Below are positions 1-8,378 of a stretch of 40,589 nt of DNA, in pieces. A program made the translations under genes and the position numbers. This DNA is from Planctomycetota bacterium (lineage in GTDB: Bacteria; Planctomycetota; Planctomycetia; Pirellulales; Pirellulaceae): positions 1-40,589 of the forward strand of contig JAPLNI010000063.1 of NCBI GenBank assembly GCA_026692865.1. The letters are read 5' to 3'. The first letter of the stretch is position 1. Every line of letters begins with the position of its first letter. Below the pieces are notes generated by a model. The model was not told where the DNA came from and did no database searches. It saw only the letters and a program-made list of their open reading frames with translations.

Positions 1-270
1 AAGTCTTCGAAGAAGTCGGCAGCCAACCGCGACTATACCGTCAACCAACTGCAACATGACATCGCCGAAACGACAAGGGTCAAGACATCCTTTGTACGAG
101 AAGCGAAGTCGAAAGAGAACCGCTTTATGACATTGCTGACTGGCATCAATACCGTCTTCCAGGACGCGGCGTTGGTGGAGTTGTTGGTGAGGCAGAAGCT
201 CGACAAACGTCCCGCTCTAGCCGGTGACTTTCGTTTCGACCAATCAGCCGAAATGGAGGTGCGATCATGA
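1..270 (+). CDS. C-terminal part of a ParB/RepB-like partition protein (5' end outside window)
   Basis: The reading frame is open from the first base and stops at 268-270, giving the last 89 residues of a longer protein. The visible part has a basic, coiled N-terminal stretch and ends in a short segment (TLLTGINTVFQDAALVELL, then ALAGDFRF) that resembles the C-termini of ParB/RepB-like proteins which occur in pairs in plasmid-like and integrative elements. Its stop codon overlaps the start of the next gene in an ATGA arrangement, so the two are almost certainly translationally coupled. Family assignment rests on memory of such pairs and on context. The missing N-terminus prevents a firm call. 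Confidence 0.5.
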   Translation, partial: KSSKKSAANRDYTVNQLQHDIAETTRVKTSFVREAKSKENRFMTLLTGINTVFQDAALVELLVRQKLDKRPALAGDFRFDQSAEMEVRS

Positions 271-1124
271 GTGTTAATGGACATAGCTCCAAACCGGTGC
301 AAGGCGTCGACATCTCGATCGTCAAGCTGGTGCCGCGCAACGAACGTAAGGTCGAGAAAAAGTACCGTCAGCGAATTGAAGCAAGCTTACGTGCGGTAGG
401 ATTGATTGAACCGCTCATTGTCTATCCGCTCGACGATGGCTACGAGATCCTCGACGGTTCATTGCGATACAGGATACTGCTGGATCTCGGGGTCGAGTCG
501 GTACCGTGTTTGATTCACAGTACCCGCGATGGCTTTACGGGCAATCGCATGGTGAATCAGCTAAGCGCTTCGCAAGAGATGCGGATGCTTCGCAAATCGC
601 TGGAGGAACTCGACGAGAAAACAATTGCCAGCGCCCTTGGCATGCAAAGCATTGGGCACCGGCTCAACAAAGGTTTGCTCGATAAACTGCACCCGGATGT
701 GGTCAAGGCGTTTAATGGCATCAAGATCAACTTGCAGACGGCCAAGGAACTCATCAATGTGAAGCCCGATCGCCAGTTAGAGATTCTGCAACTAATGGAA
801 TCGTGCAACGACTTCAGTACGACGTTCGCTCGCGGATTGGTTTTGAAGACGCCAGTCGCAAAACGGGCCAAGGCTTCGAGTGCAAAGACTCCTTGGACAC
901 AGGCCGACGAGAAGAAGAGCCAACTGCTTAAAAAGCTTCAGGAGGCGGAACAGCAGCAGGATTTCTATACAGGTCTTTACCGGCAGTACACGACGAACTT
1001 GCTAAAGCTGGTGATTTACGTTCGATCACTTCTTAATCACGCAGAGGTGAAGTCATATCTGCAAACGCATCACGCTGACCTGACGCGGATCTTCGAGGAG
1101 ATCCTCGCGAGCACGGAGGGGTAA
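267..1124 (+). CDS. ParB/RepB-like protein with ParB N-terminal nuclease-like domain
   Basis: This 285-residue protein starts with a ParB/Srx-type fold at about residues 12-85: a lead-in resembling ParB box I (ISIVKLVPRNERK), then IEASLRAVGLIEPLIVYPL, then DGSLRYRILLDLG at 63-75, which sits where canonical ParB has the GERRxxA-type box. A helical middle region resembling the RepB C-terminal domain follows (about 95-195), then a lysine- and glutamine-rich coiled segment. In this family such proteins bind DNA and help partition plasmids or integrative elements, and the ParB fold binds CTP in canonical members. The gene overlaps the upstream frame by ATGA and the downstream gene by TAATG, so it is the middle of an operon. 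There is no ParA ATPase in view. Confidence 0.75.
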   Translation: MSVNGHSSKPVQGVDISIVKLVPRNERKVEKKYRQRIEASLRAVGLIEPLIVYPLDDGYEILDGSLRYRILLDLGVESVPCLIHSTRDGFTGNRMVNQLSASQEMRMLRKSLEELDEKTIASALGMQSIGHRLNKGLLDKLHPDVVKAFNGIKINLQTAKELINVKPDRQLEILQLMESCNDFSTTFARGLVLKTPVAKRAKASSAKTPWTQADEKKSQLLKKLQEAEQQQDFYTGLYRQYTTNLLKLVIYVRSLLNHAEVKSYLQTHHADLTRIFEEILASTEG

Positions 1125-2002
1125 TGATGCCGAAGAAACTTTGGAACAAAGACTTGATTATCGCAGAGTTGAAGCGTTGTCGGCAGAACGGTCCGAGATT
1201 CAATGCGAATCTCGATGATGCGGCGAGACGACATTTCGGTAGTCTACGGGCTGCTTTGGATGTTGCGGGTTTGCCATGTGCAAAGAAGCCTCCACCTTAC
1301 AATGCTTGGTCGAAACGATCGGTCGTCGAAGCGATTCGTAAAAGGCATAGCGATGGCGCGAGCTTGGAGCGAACTAGTCGAGACGATCGCTTGTTGTACT
1401 CGGCGGGCAAGAGATTGTTTGGCAACTGGTCGGCGGCGATGGAGGCGGCAGGGTATCCACGGCCAAAGCGTGAGTACTACACCGCCGATGAGGTACGGCT
1501 GCGGATCATTGATCTTTATGAGAATGGGTTGGCGCTGTCACTTAAGTCGCAGAATGACCAGAAGCTGCGACGATCAGCCAAGAAGCATTTTGGTGGATGG
1601 CGACGCGCTGTTGAATCGCTTGGATTGGGCAGCGAGCTGTCACGAAAGTGGACGGATCAAGCGGTCATCGATGCCATACTGCGTCGTCGCGCCGCAGGGC
1701 TAAGCATTTATACGACCCGAGAAGAGGACAGCGGACTCTTCGGTGCGGCCGTCAATCGCTTTGGTACTTGGCATAACGCCTTGCAGGCAGCGGGTATCGA
1801 TGGCCGGGTTCGTGAACATTGGAGCGAGGAGAAAGTCATCGAGCGGTTGCGAGAACACATCAAGAACTCGCCCGGTCTGAACATTCGAAAAATCGATTCG
1901 AACTTGGCATATGCAGCCACGCGGCGTTTCGGTTCCCTCAACAAGGCGCTAGAAGCCGCTGGCATCACGACGATGCCGAGAAAGCCGAGGCAAGCACGAT
2001 GA
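1124..2002 (+). CDS. Protein of five homing-endonuclease-associated (HNH_repeat) units
   Basis: The 292 residues are almost entirely five copies of a unit of about 55 residues. Each unit has an aromatic/polar start (such as KWTDQAVIDAI), a helix with conserved Arg and Gly, a DxxLxxAAxxxFG(S/N/T)W core and an ending like ALxAAG. Clear cores are RRHFGSLRAALDVAG, KRLFGNWSAAMEAAG, KKHFGGWRRAVESLG, NRFGTWHNALQAAG and RRFGSLNKALEAAG. This is the pattern of the HNH_repeat family (homing endonuclease associated repeat), usually a DNA-binding accessory to an HNH nuclease. No HNH catalytic motif is seen here, so the protein is probably a sequence-specific DNA-binding array. Starts with ATGATG right after the ParB-like stop; either Met is possible. 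Confidence 0.75.
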   Translation: MMPKKLWNKDLIIAELKRCRQNGPRFNANLDDAARRHFGSLRAALDVAGLPCAKKPPPYNAWSKRSVVEAIRKRHSDGASLERTSRDDRLLYSAGKRLFGNWSAAMEAAGYPRPKREYYTADEVRLRIIDLYENGLALSLKSQNDQKLRRSAKKHFGGWRRAVESLGLGSELSRKWTDQAVIDAILRRRAAGLSIYTTREEDSGLFGAAVNRFGTWHNALQAAGIDGRVREHWSEEKVIERLREHIKNSPGLNIRKIDSNLAYAATRRFGSLNKALEAAGITTMPRKPRQAR

Positions 2003-2556
2003 TTCGAGAAACCATCATTCGCAAAATCGTCGAGTTGGAGTTAGTAGGTCACAGCTTGCTCGAGGACAACATTCGTTCTATCGACGAATTACTTCATGCG
2101 GCTGCTGTGAACGAATTCGGTTCGTGGGAAACGGCGCTTGGGTACGCAGGTGTCAACGTTCGCGACGTTGGGCGGTGTCGTGATTTGACGCCCGAGCGTA
2201 TTAAACAACAACTCCGTCGTTTGTGTACCACGGGCTACGACCTAGGGGCCAAGGTAAACCGCAGTCGCGATCGAGCCCACTATGACGCCGCAGTGCGCCA
2301 CTTCGGTAGCTGGCGTGAGGCGTTGACGGCCGCTGGAATCAATCTCGCCAACGTCACCCATCGCAGGCCAAAGCACCTCGATCGCGAAAGCATGCTTCTC
2401 TGGCTCCGCAATCGCCAAGCCTCTGGGCAATCTCTCGTCTATAGCGAGGTCTGCCTCGAAAACCGCGACCACGCGCTAGCCATCCGCCGCGAATTCGGTA
2501 GTTGGGCACGAGCCGTGGCCGAAGCCCTACCCTCAAGTGCCTGCGGGGAGGGGTAG
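1999..2556 (+). CDS. Second HNH_repeat protein (about three units, no nuclease motif)
   Basis: The start is taken at the ATG overlapping the upstream stop (ATGA at 1999-2002), giving 185 residues. The frame extends further upstream, but only as an alternative frame of the previous gene. Three HNH_repeat-like cores are visible: VNEFGSWETALGYAG, VRHFGSWREALTAAG and RREFGSWARAVAEAL. The last unit is clipped, and the C-terminus (PSSACGEG) looks like a random run into a stop, which suggests a shortened protein. Together with the preceding gene it makes eight repeat units in one operon. As with its neighbour, DNA binding is the likely activity and a catalytic centre is not apparent. Confidence 0.7.
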   Translation: MIRETIIRKIVELELVGHSLLEDNIRSIDELLHAAAVNEFGSWETALGYAGVNVRDVGRCRDLTPERIKQQLRRLCTTGYDLGAKVNRSRDRAHYDAAVRHFGSWREALTAAGINLANVTHRRPKHLDRESMLLWLRNRQASGQSLVYSEVCLENRDHALAIRREFGSWARAVAEALPSSACGEG

Positions 2557-2662
2557 GTAGCGATTGAATCGATCCTTACGACTGCGCAAGTTCTCAACGT
2601 CTGATAACCTGTACTATATGCGGTTCGAATTCTGATTGAATCGCTTTTGCAGCGCTGGGTTG

Positions 2663-2875
2663 CTAGGTATCATGCTTTTCAACACTTGCTCGTAACTCGA
2701 TCAGCTGAAGTTCCTGATCAACCATCTTACGGAAGCGGTCCATCACTGTGGCAACCGCATCCTCCTCGGAATAGTGTGCTCCCAACCATTGGTCATTTGC
2801 AAATCGCTCAAGCTCGGAAGCAAGTCCCAGCTTGTCCATTTCGCCATGATGAATTGTTTGGAAGAAGAATCCCAT
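2663..2875 (-). CDS. Small hypothetical protein, acidic, divergent from the S1/P1 nuclease gene
   Basis: A 70-residue minus-strand frame begins at an ATG at 2875 (MGFFFQTIHHGEMDKLG) and ends at 2663. An upstream Met at 2905 would place the start inside the divergent nuclease gene, so the shorter form is preferred. The composition is protein-like and acidic, with a predicted helical C-terminal half (AVATVMDRFRKMVDQELQLIEL). I do not recognise a family. The competing plus-strand frame at this place has an unlikely composition. Codon-level support is modest, so this may be non-coding. Confidence 0.35.
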   Translation of the reverse strand: MGFFFQTIHHGEMDKLGLASELERFANDQWLGAHYSEEDAVATVMDRFRKMVDQELQLIELRASVEKHDT

Positions 2876-2903
2876 TCGATGGTACTTTGTTACAATCTGA
2901 CCC

Positions 2904-3881
2904 ATGAAAAAACTAACAAGTCTATTCCTGGTCCTGATTCTAATACTTCCGCCACAGGCTGTGTTCGCATGGTCTGAGGGTGGGCACCACATTATTGCGC
3001 TAATGGCATTCGACCTTCTGTCGAAAGACGAGCAGTCCAAACTCGTTGCGGTCCTCGAGAAGCATCCACGTTATATCGAAGATTTCTCCCCTCCAGAGAA
3101 GCTTCCAAACGATACGGAAGTGCTTCGTTGGCGCGTTGGCCGCGCTGGGTATTGGCCAGACGTTGCGAGGAAGCAGCCGGTATACAACCGCTCAACGTGG
3201 CACTACGAACTTGGACCTGCTCTTATCCTGGGCGACGCTTCCATGATGAAAGTTCCTGAGCGCCCAGGAATTCTGCCAACCAATGCGAATTTAGAGACCC
3301 AAGAATTGCATATCGCGCAGGCTCTTGAGCTTTGCAAGCGCACCTTGTCCGACAAAAACTCACTAGGAGGAGATCGAGCGATTGCACTTTGTTGGATCGC
3401 CCACCTAGTCAGTGACGCCCACCAGCCGTGTCATGCAGGTAGCCTATACATGGAAAAGGTGTTCTTGGAGGAGGACGGCGATAGAGGTGCCAATCGTATC
3501 TTGACTAAGCAGAGAAGGAACATGCATGCACTGTGGGATCAGTTGCTTGGAGACGAATTCACATTGAATGGAACTCGCAAGCGAATTGTGGAGATCACCG
3601 GCGACGCAGATCTCGTTGCGAAGGGGAGATTCGCGATTAGCACTAGCGGCGGTTTAGACCCACAAAACTGGTTGGCGGAAAGCCGAGCCGCGGCTATCGA
3701 GAATGTTTACAGACCCGAAGTGCTCGACTCACTAAACTTGGTCGCGCGAGGAATGACCGAAAAGCCAGTACCAATCGAATTGTCCGAAAGCTATTTGAAG
3801 AATGCAGGTCGTGTGGCTCAGCAGCGCGCGATTGAAGCTGCGTATCGACTCGCCGAAACTTGGCGTCTTTCACTCCGATAA
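2904..3881 (+). CDS. Secreted S1/P1-family zinc nuclease
   Basis: The 325-residue product has a clear Sec signal peptide (MKKLTSLFLVLILILPPQAVFA) with cleavage predicted just before Trp23. In S1/P1 nucleases the mature N-terminal Trp binds zinc, and here the spacing of ligands fits the family: W23 and H28 (five apart), D86 (YWPDVAR), H100 (TWHYE), H167-D171-H177 (AHLVSDAHQPCHAG) and H208-D212 (NMHALWD). The family cleaves single-stranded DNA/RNA and removes 3'-phosphates with three zinc ions. The protein is predicted to act outside the cytoplasm, probably in nucleic-acid scavenging. Length and motif order are typical, and the gene is apparently monocistronic or followed by one small gene. Confidence 0.93.
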   Translation: MKKLTSLFLVLILILPPQAVFAWSEGGHHIIALMAFDLLSKDEQSKLVAVLEKHPRYIEDFSPPEKLPNDTEVLRWRVGRAGYWPDVARKQPVYNRSTWHYELGPALILGDASMMKVPERPGILPTNANLETQELHIAQALELCKRTLSDKNSLGGDRAIALCWIAHLVSDAHQPCHAGSLYMEKVFLEEDGDRGANRILTKQRRNMHALWDQLLGDEFTLNGTRKRIVEITGDADLVAKGRFAISTSGGLDPQNWLAESRAAAIENVYRPEVLDSLNLVARGMTEKPVPIELSESYLKNAGRVAQQRAIEAAYRLAETWRLSLR

Positions 3882-3900
3882 CAACCCTATTTTGTTCGCT

Positions 3901-4131
3901 ATGAATGTAGACCAAAGAATCCAGCAAGTTGACGCATGTATCGAACAAGCATCGGTTTCGATTGAGGGATTGATCGCTCCGGAACTCGACCTCGCACTAC
4001 AACTCTGTAAGCATTTCGAATTGCAGCTCGGCACTTTGGTGAGGCGAGCCGACGCTATTCGAATCCTAGACGAGGGCCAGACTGCACGTGAGCGACTTCA
4101 AGAAGCTGCACAACATTTGATTTGTCGCTGA
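3901..4131 (+). CDS. Small helical hypothetical protein
   Basis: The start is set at the ATG at 3901 (MNVDQRIQQVDACI), 19 bases after the nuclease stop; the longer frame would run through the end of the nuclease gene. The 76 residues look entirely helical, with heptad-like hydrophobic spacing, which suggests a small dimer or a partner protein. No family is recognised. Same-strand closeness to the nuclease gene suggests co-transcription but not shared function. Confidence 0.5.
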   Translation: MNVDQRIQQVDACIEQASVSIEGLIAPELDLALQLCKHFELQLGTLVRRADAIRILDEGQTARERLQEAAQHLICR

Positions 4132-4296
4132 CGCTACTCACTGAACAGCAGACCGATATCTCAAAAAGATTTCTGTTTTCTTAGCTTCTGATGACCAGAG
4201 GTGTCACTGGCTGCAATCAAACTAAATCACAAACAATCTCCAGTTCCAGCGATACAACTCGAAATCCCACAAGAACACCCAAGCGACGACTGAACT

Positions 4297-6378
4297 ATGG
4301 ATGAACCAAAACCACTCGATAGCCTCTTCAAAGAGAAGCTGTTCAGAATCCCAGATTATCAACGTGGGTATGCATGGGGAAAAGACCAGTTGAATGCTTT
4401 CTGGGAGGACTTGGTAAATTTGCCGAGCGGACGATCGCATTACACTGGAGTGCTCACGCTCAAAGAGATCCCGTCATCAGAAATCAAAAAAAGCGACAAA
4501 GAATATTGGCTGATCGAGGATCACTCCTACAAGATGTACCACATTGTCGACGGGCAGCAACGCCTTACGACCTTTGTTATCTTTCTGCAAGCATTCGTGG
4601 ACTTCATCCGCGCCCTTCCAGAAAACCGAGGTAAATCGGACGACAATATTTACATCGTTGATACGCTGAGCATTGTCGCAGTACAAGAGAAGTTTTTGTT
4701 CATGGTTAAGCCTCAGGGCGATAACTTTCGAACATATAAGTTTGGATACACCACGGACAATCCGAGCTACCAATACATGCGGTACCGGATCCTGAATGAA
4801 GAGGGCGGCGGTACCGTCTTCGAGACTTTCTATACGTTGAATTTGAGCAACGCCAAGACTTTCTTTGCGGAACAGTTCCGATCATGGTACGGAAAATTTG
4901 GCATCGAAGGATTACAAGCGGTTTATCGAACTCTAACGAAGAGATTTCTGTTCAATGAATACATCATCAAGGATGAATTTGATGTGTTTGTCGCGTTTGA
5001 GACGATGAACAATCGTGGAAAAAAGCTTTCAGACTTGGAGCTATTGAAGAACCGATTGATCTATCTTACGACCTTGTACACTGACGAAGAACTCGACCCT
5101 GCAGAGCGTGCTAGCCTTCGAGATTCAATCAACGATGCTTGGAAGGAGGTCTACTATCAACTAGGTCGAAATAAGTCGCGACCTCTAAATGACGATGACT
5201 TTCTCCGTGCGCATTGGACGATGTACTTCAAGTATTCGAGGCAGACGGGGCGGGACTACATTCGATTTCTACTCGACGAGCAGTTCACTCCACAGCGGGT
5301 ACACCGGAAAGTAGTTCAGGAGGTTGCCCTCGAGGAAGCGGACGAGCAGACTTGGAGTGATACGGACGAAATTGAGGACGAGGCCGAAGAAGACAATGGC
5401 GTAACTGAGGAAGCAAAGCCAACTGCGGATTTGAGTCCAGTGGAAATTCGTAACTATGTACTTAGCCTGAAGGCATCTTCAGTTCATTGGTTTGCCACGT
5501 TTCATCCTGATCAAGTTCAAGGTATTACTCAGCAACAGGTCGAGTGGATCGACCGTCTCAATCGCGTTGGCATGGCCTATTTCAGACCGCTGGTTATGGC
5601 GATCCTCAAGAACGCTGAGAATGAAGGTCAGCGATTGGCGATCTTCAAAGAGATCGAGCGTTTTCTTTTCATCGTTTTCAAGTTAACTTCGAGCCGATCG
5701 AATTATCGAAGCAGCGAGTTCTACAATGCCGCACGTGCGCTCGATAGTGGAGAGATCAAGGTAAGTGGTATCAGCGAAAAGCTAAAAGAGCGCTTGGCTT
5801 TCACTTTTGAGGAGGACGGAACCTTCCGTAGCGATGACTTCTACAACCTGCTATACAAGAAATTCGATGGCGGTCATGGTTATTACGGATGGACTGGACT
5901 CAGGTATTTTCTCTACGAATATGAGCTAAGTCTGTTATCTGCAAGTCGCCAAAAGAAAGTGGGCTGGAATGACCTGCTAAAGACCTCGAAGGATCGCATC
6001 TCTATCGAGCACGTCTACCCGCAAACACCCGGTAAGCCATGGGCTGAAGCGTTCAAGGGCGTTAAGAACCGTGACAAGCTGAAGTACGCCGGTAGTCTTG
6101 GAAATATGCTGCTTCTCTCGGCATCGGTAAATTCAGCACTTCAGAATGACGGATTCGATGACAAAAAGCATCCCAAGCAAAATGAGCATGGCGAGAAGAT
6201 TAGGAACGGATTTTCAGACGGGTCGCATTCCGAGATCGAGGTCTCAAAGCTGGAGAGTTGGGGACCGCAGGAAATTCGCGAACGCGGCATTAAGCTGTTG
6301 AAGTTCATGGAGAAAAGGTGGGGATTCAAATTTCTTGATGCAGAGAATCTCGAGGCAATGCTTTTTCTTCCCGAATAG
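4297..6378 (+). CDS. GmrSD-like DUF262/DUF1524 protein (type IV restriction-like defence)
   Basis: This 693-residue protein has the two-domain layout of single-chain GmrSD enzymes. The N-terminal DUF262 (ParB-like, GmrS-type) carries IPDYQRGYAW at 18-27 and IVDGQQRLTT at 83-92, plus the FETMNNRGKKLSDLELLKN motif near 235-253. The C-terminal DUF1524 (HNH-type, GmrD-like) carries SIEHVYPQ near 569-576 and SLGNMLLLS near 600. GmrSD in Enterobacteria cleaves DNA with modified cytosines in an NTP-dependent way; anti-phage action here is an inference. An acidic linker (about 345-380, rich in Glu/Asp) separates the domains. The upstream 165 bases hold no obvious ribosome binding site. A 58-bp decayed copy of its N-terminal region lies at 8030-8087, and a second full-length paralogue at 28192. 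Confidence 0.88.
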   Translation: MDEPKPLDSLFKEKLFRIPDYQRGYAWGKDQLNAFWEDLVNLPSGRSHYTGVLTLKEIPSSEIKKSDKEYWLIEDHSYKMYHIVDGQQRLTTFVIFLQAFVDFIRALPENRGKSDDNIYIVDTLSIVAVQEKFLFMVKPQGDNFRTYKFGYTTDNPSYQYMRYRILNEEGGGTVFETFYTLNLSNAKTFFAEQFRSWYGKFGIEGLQAVYRTLTKRFLFNEYIIKDEFDVFVAFETMNNRGKKLSDLELLKNRLIYLTTLYTDEELDPAERASLRDSINDAWKEVYYQLGRNKSRPLNDDDFLRAHWTMYFKYSRQTGRDYIRFLLDEQFTPQRVHRKVVQEVALEEADEQTWSDTDEIEDEAEEDNGVTEEAKPTADLSPVEIRNYVLSLKASSVHWFATFHPDQVQGITQQQVEWIDRLNRVGMAYFRPLVMAILKNAENEGQRLAIFKEIERFLFIVFKLTSSRSNYRSSEFYNAARALDSGEIKVSGISEKLKERLAFTFEEDGTFRSDDFYNLLYKKFDGGHGYYGWTGLRYFLYEYELSLLSASRQKKVGWNDLLKTSKDRISIEHVYPQTPGKPWAEAFKGVKNRDKLKYAGSLGNMLLLSASVNSALQNDGFDDKKHPKQNEHGEKIRNGFSDGSHSEIEVSKLESWGPQEIRERGIKLLKFMEKRWGFKFLDAENLEAMLFLPE

Positions 6379-6423
6379 CTGCATTTTCCATGGCAAGTGA
6401 TTTATGGGACATGGTAGGTAGTA

Positions 6424-7983
6424 ATGGTCTACACAGATTTTTATACGCTCGACGAATTCTCGCTTTCCTCAGGCGTGAGTCGTTGCTTCTTTCGCACTTC
6501 AAAGTTGCCTTCGAGTGGGAACTATGAATCGCATCAACCTTGCACGCAGCCGCTTTCACGTAGAAGCAATGTCCCGGTTGGACGGCGCGAAATTGGCTTT
6601 GACGGGTACGATGGCGATTTCCAAACGGCAAGGTATGCCTACGCATTAAAAGTAGTCGAGGCAGCGCACACGAGAACCCTGGCAAAGTATCCAGACTGGC
6701 TTGGTCACGAATGGGTGATGGTGGAGCCTGGATGGCGCAAAATCGTTTTCAGTTCGAAGCAAAGGATCGAGGCCGAAGATTATTGCGATTCCCAAATTCG
6801 CGAAATAGCTGACAGTGGAAAAGTGGTCATTACGGAGTCAGTTAGGATTGAGTCAGGAACACGGTCAAAAAAACTGACGATCGTGAAAAATGTTCCGGAG
6901 CTCGATGAAGCTTTGGTGGATACTTTGATGAGCCAAATGCAGTCTGGGGCAATACCACCCAACCTTAACAAAGAATTTTCATTTAGATATGAGGAAATTG
7001 CGCGCCACATAGTTTGGCTAGATGATCGCTTACTGTCCCTTCTCAACGGGCATGACGGAATGGTTCCGTTGAGCGAAGCCGACAAATCGCTATTCGAGGC
7101 AGCCGCCACACTTGACCGCCTTGGAATGGAATCGGCGTTGTCTCGAGGTGCGAGCTTAAGTGCGCTCGACAATGGCGAAAGTGTTTTGACTGAAGTGATT
7201 CAATCTTATTCATCGGCAGAACGAGACTTTTCTCATGAGGATCGAAAAGCTACAGCTGAATGGCTTGTTGAAAAAGGAGTTGATTGCAATCTTTTTGGCT
7301 TTGAAGGAGTGTCGCCGCTAACTGCAGCTGTACTTCGACATGACCCAGTATTAGTTCGCTATTTGCTCAGCAAAGGAGCAGATCCGGAAAGTGACCAGTT
7401 CCCTGATGAGCATTACTATCCTGAGCCGACTGCTTCGTATTATGCGAGTGGTGACTTGCATTGCGTTGATGAAGGAACGCCCGAGTACGTCGATGTGTGG
7501 GAGATCAATGTGTTGATTGACGTTGCCATCATCGAGAAGCAGCAATCGCAAGGCCGATCACTTCAAGAAACACTAACTTACACGCCAGAGAATCGAATTT
7601 GGGTAAACAGAGTTGATGCGGTGTATGTAATCGCACTTGCATGGAATCGCCGTGATGCCAACATCTTGGAGCCATTCGTTACAGACGACATTGTTTACCA
7701 AACGGAACATTTGTTCGAATGGGTTCAAGGCAAGTCGGCGGTAATTGAGTACCTTCAGAACAAAATGCGGCTATTGCCCGAAGACGAACCGGAAGCGAAA
7801 ACGTTCGCCGAATTGTGCGTCAACAATGAGTGGCCTTGCATTCTCATTTCACGAGGGCTTAAGGACGATCTTGCCTCGACGATCGTTGCCGAATCGAAGG
7901 AAGGTCTGATAACTCGCCTGGACGTATCGCATCATTCTTTGGATCAATTTGCGGGACGGAGAGTCGGACTCCTACCGAGATGA
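6424..7983 (+). CDS. Ankyrin-repeat protein with C-terminal NTF2/SnoaL-like domain; N-terminus uncertain
   Basis: The 519-residue frame contains ankyrin-like repeats around residues 230-320 (for example SPLTAAVLRHDPVLVRYLLSK followed by GADPES). A C-terminal stretch around 400-450 resembles an NTF2/SnoaL-like pocket domain (AYVIALAWNRRDANILEPFV, then YQTEHLFEWVQGKSAVIEYL). Ankyrin repeats bind proteins; the NTF2-like fold often binds small ligands. The first 60 residues have poor protein character, while another frame from an ATG at 6524 reads MNRINLARSRFHVEAMSRLD and ends at 6649. The true start may therefore be 6524 with a frameshift near 6630-6650, or the gene may start elsewhere. Function unknown. 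Confidence 0.6.
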   Translation: MVYTDFYTLDEFSLSSGVSRCFFRTSKLPSSGNYESHQPCTQPLSRRSNVPVGRREIGFDGYDGDFQTARYAYALKVVEAAHTRTLAKYPDWLGHEWVMVEPGWRKIVFSSKQRIEAEDYCDSQIREIADSGKVVITESVRIESGTRSKKLTIVKNVPELDEALVDTLMSQMQSGAIPPNLNKEFSFRYEEIARHIVWLDDRLLSLLNGHDGMVPLSEADKSLFEAAATLDRLGMESALSRGASLSALDNGESVLTEVIQSYSSAERDFSHEDRKATAEWLVEKGVDCNLFGFEGVSPLTAAVLRHDPVLVRYLLSKGADPESDQFPDEHYYPEPTASYYASGDLHCVDEGTPEYVDVWEINVLIDVAIIEKQQSQGRSLQETLTYTPENRIWVNRVDAVYVIALAWNRRDANILEPFVTDDIVYQTEHLFEWVQGKSAVIEYLQNKMRLLPEDEPEAKTFAELCVNNEWPCILISRGLKDDLASTIVAESKEGLITRLDVSHHSLDQFAGRRVGLLPR

Positions 7984-8029
7984 TGCTTGTAGGGTTCAAG
8001 CGACTTTTGTGATGGCGCGAGGGAGCGTC

Positions 8030-8087
8030 GTGAATTTGCCGAGCGGACGATCGCATTAAACTGAAGTGCTCACGCTCCAAGAGATCC
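8030..8087 (+). pseudogene. 58-bp remnant of the DUF262 (GmrSD-like) gene
   Basis: These 58 bases match 4414-4471 inside the intact GmrSD-like gene with only four mismatches. The copied part encodes the segment just after the IPDYQRGYAW motif, and here it is interrupted by in-frame stop codons and is flanked by unrelated sequence. It shows that another DUF262 gene once stood here, or that a piece was copied during rearrangement. Confidence 0.85.
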
Positions 8088-8165
8088 TAAGCGGTGACGG
8101 AAGAACAAACGCCGCCCTTGTAGTGTTGCGCTTGCTAATCAGTTTGAGAATGCTACATTGATGTT

Positions 8166-8378
8166 AACTCGGAAATTCCGAGTTCGAACCCTCTTCGTGT
8201 AGGAACAGACCGAACGGGTCTCGGAATCCGCAAACCCTTTCTGGTAAAGGGTTTGCGAATATCGAGCGCCGAGAGTATTGTTACGAAGAGGGTTGCGCTC
8301 GGGGAGCCTTTCAAATCCTCGGAATTTCCGAGGGTACTAGTTAACAGAGAAGCCAGGAGCTGATGGCTCCTGGCTTTT
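8166..8378 (+). ncRNA. Candidate structured RNA ending at a terminator hairpin
   Basis: No gene is seen between 8088 and 8595, but nested inverted repeats are dense. Arms 8166-8174/8176-8184 form a 9-bp palindrome, 8187-8198/8283-8294 form a perfect 12-bp stem, 8207-8211/8217-8221 a 5-bp hairpin, 8219-8224/8269-8274 a 6-bp stem (alternative to the previous one), and 8229-8240/8246-8257 a perfect 12-bp hairpin with a five-base loop. These are followed by a palindrome at 8318-8334 and a terminator-like hairpin at 8351-8375 with T-rich sequence. The nesting suggests a folded RNA of about 200 nt, though a DNA-level recombination site could look similar. Strand is inferred from the terminator. Confidence 0.45.

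Noticed and set aside
1203-1703. A 166-residue frame within the first HNH_repeat gene
   Set aside because: It shares the strand but lies in another frame of a repeat-rich gene whose repeats are clear in the chosen frame.
8182-8200. GTTCGAAC followed by CCTC, resembling a tRNA T-loop
   Set aside because: The five bases on either side of the loop do not pair and no D or anticodon arm can be drawn. It is better explained as part of the nested inverted repeats.
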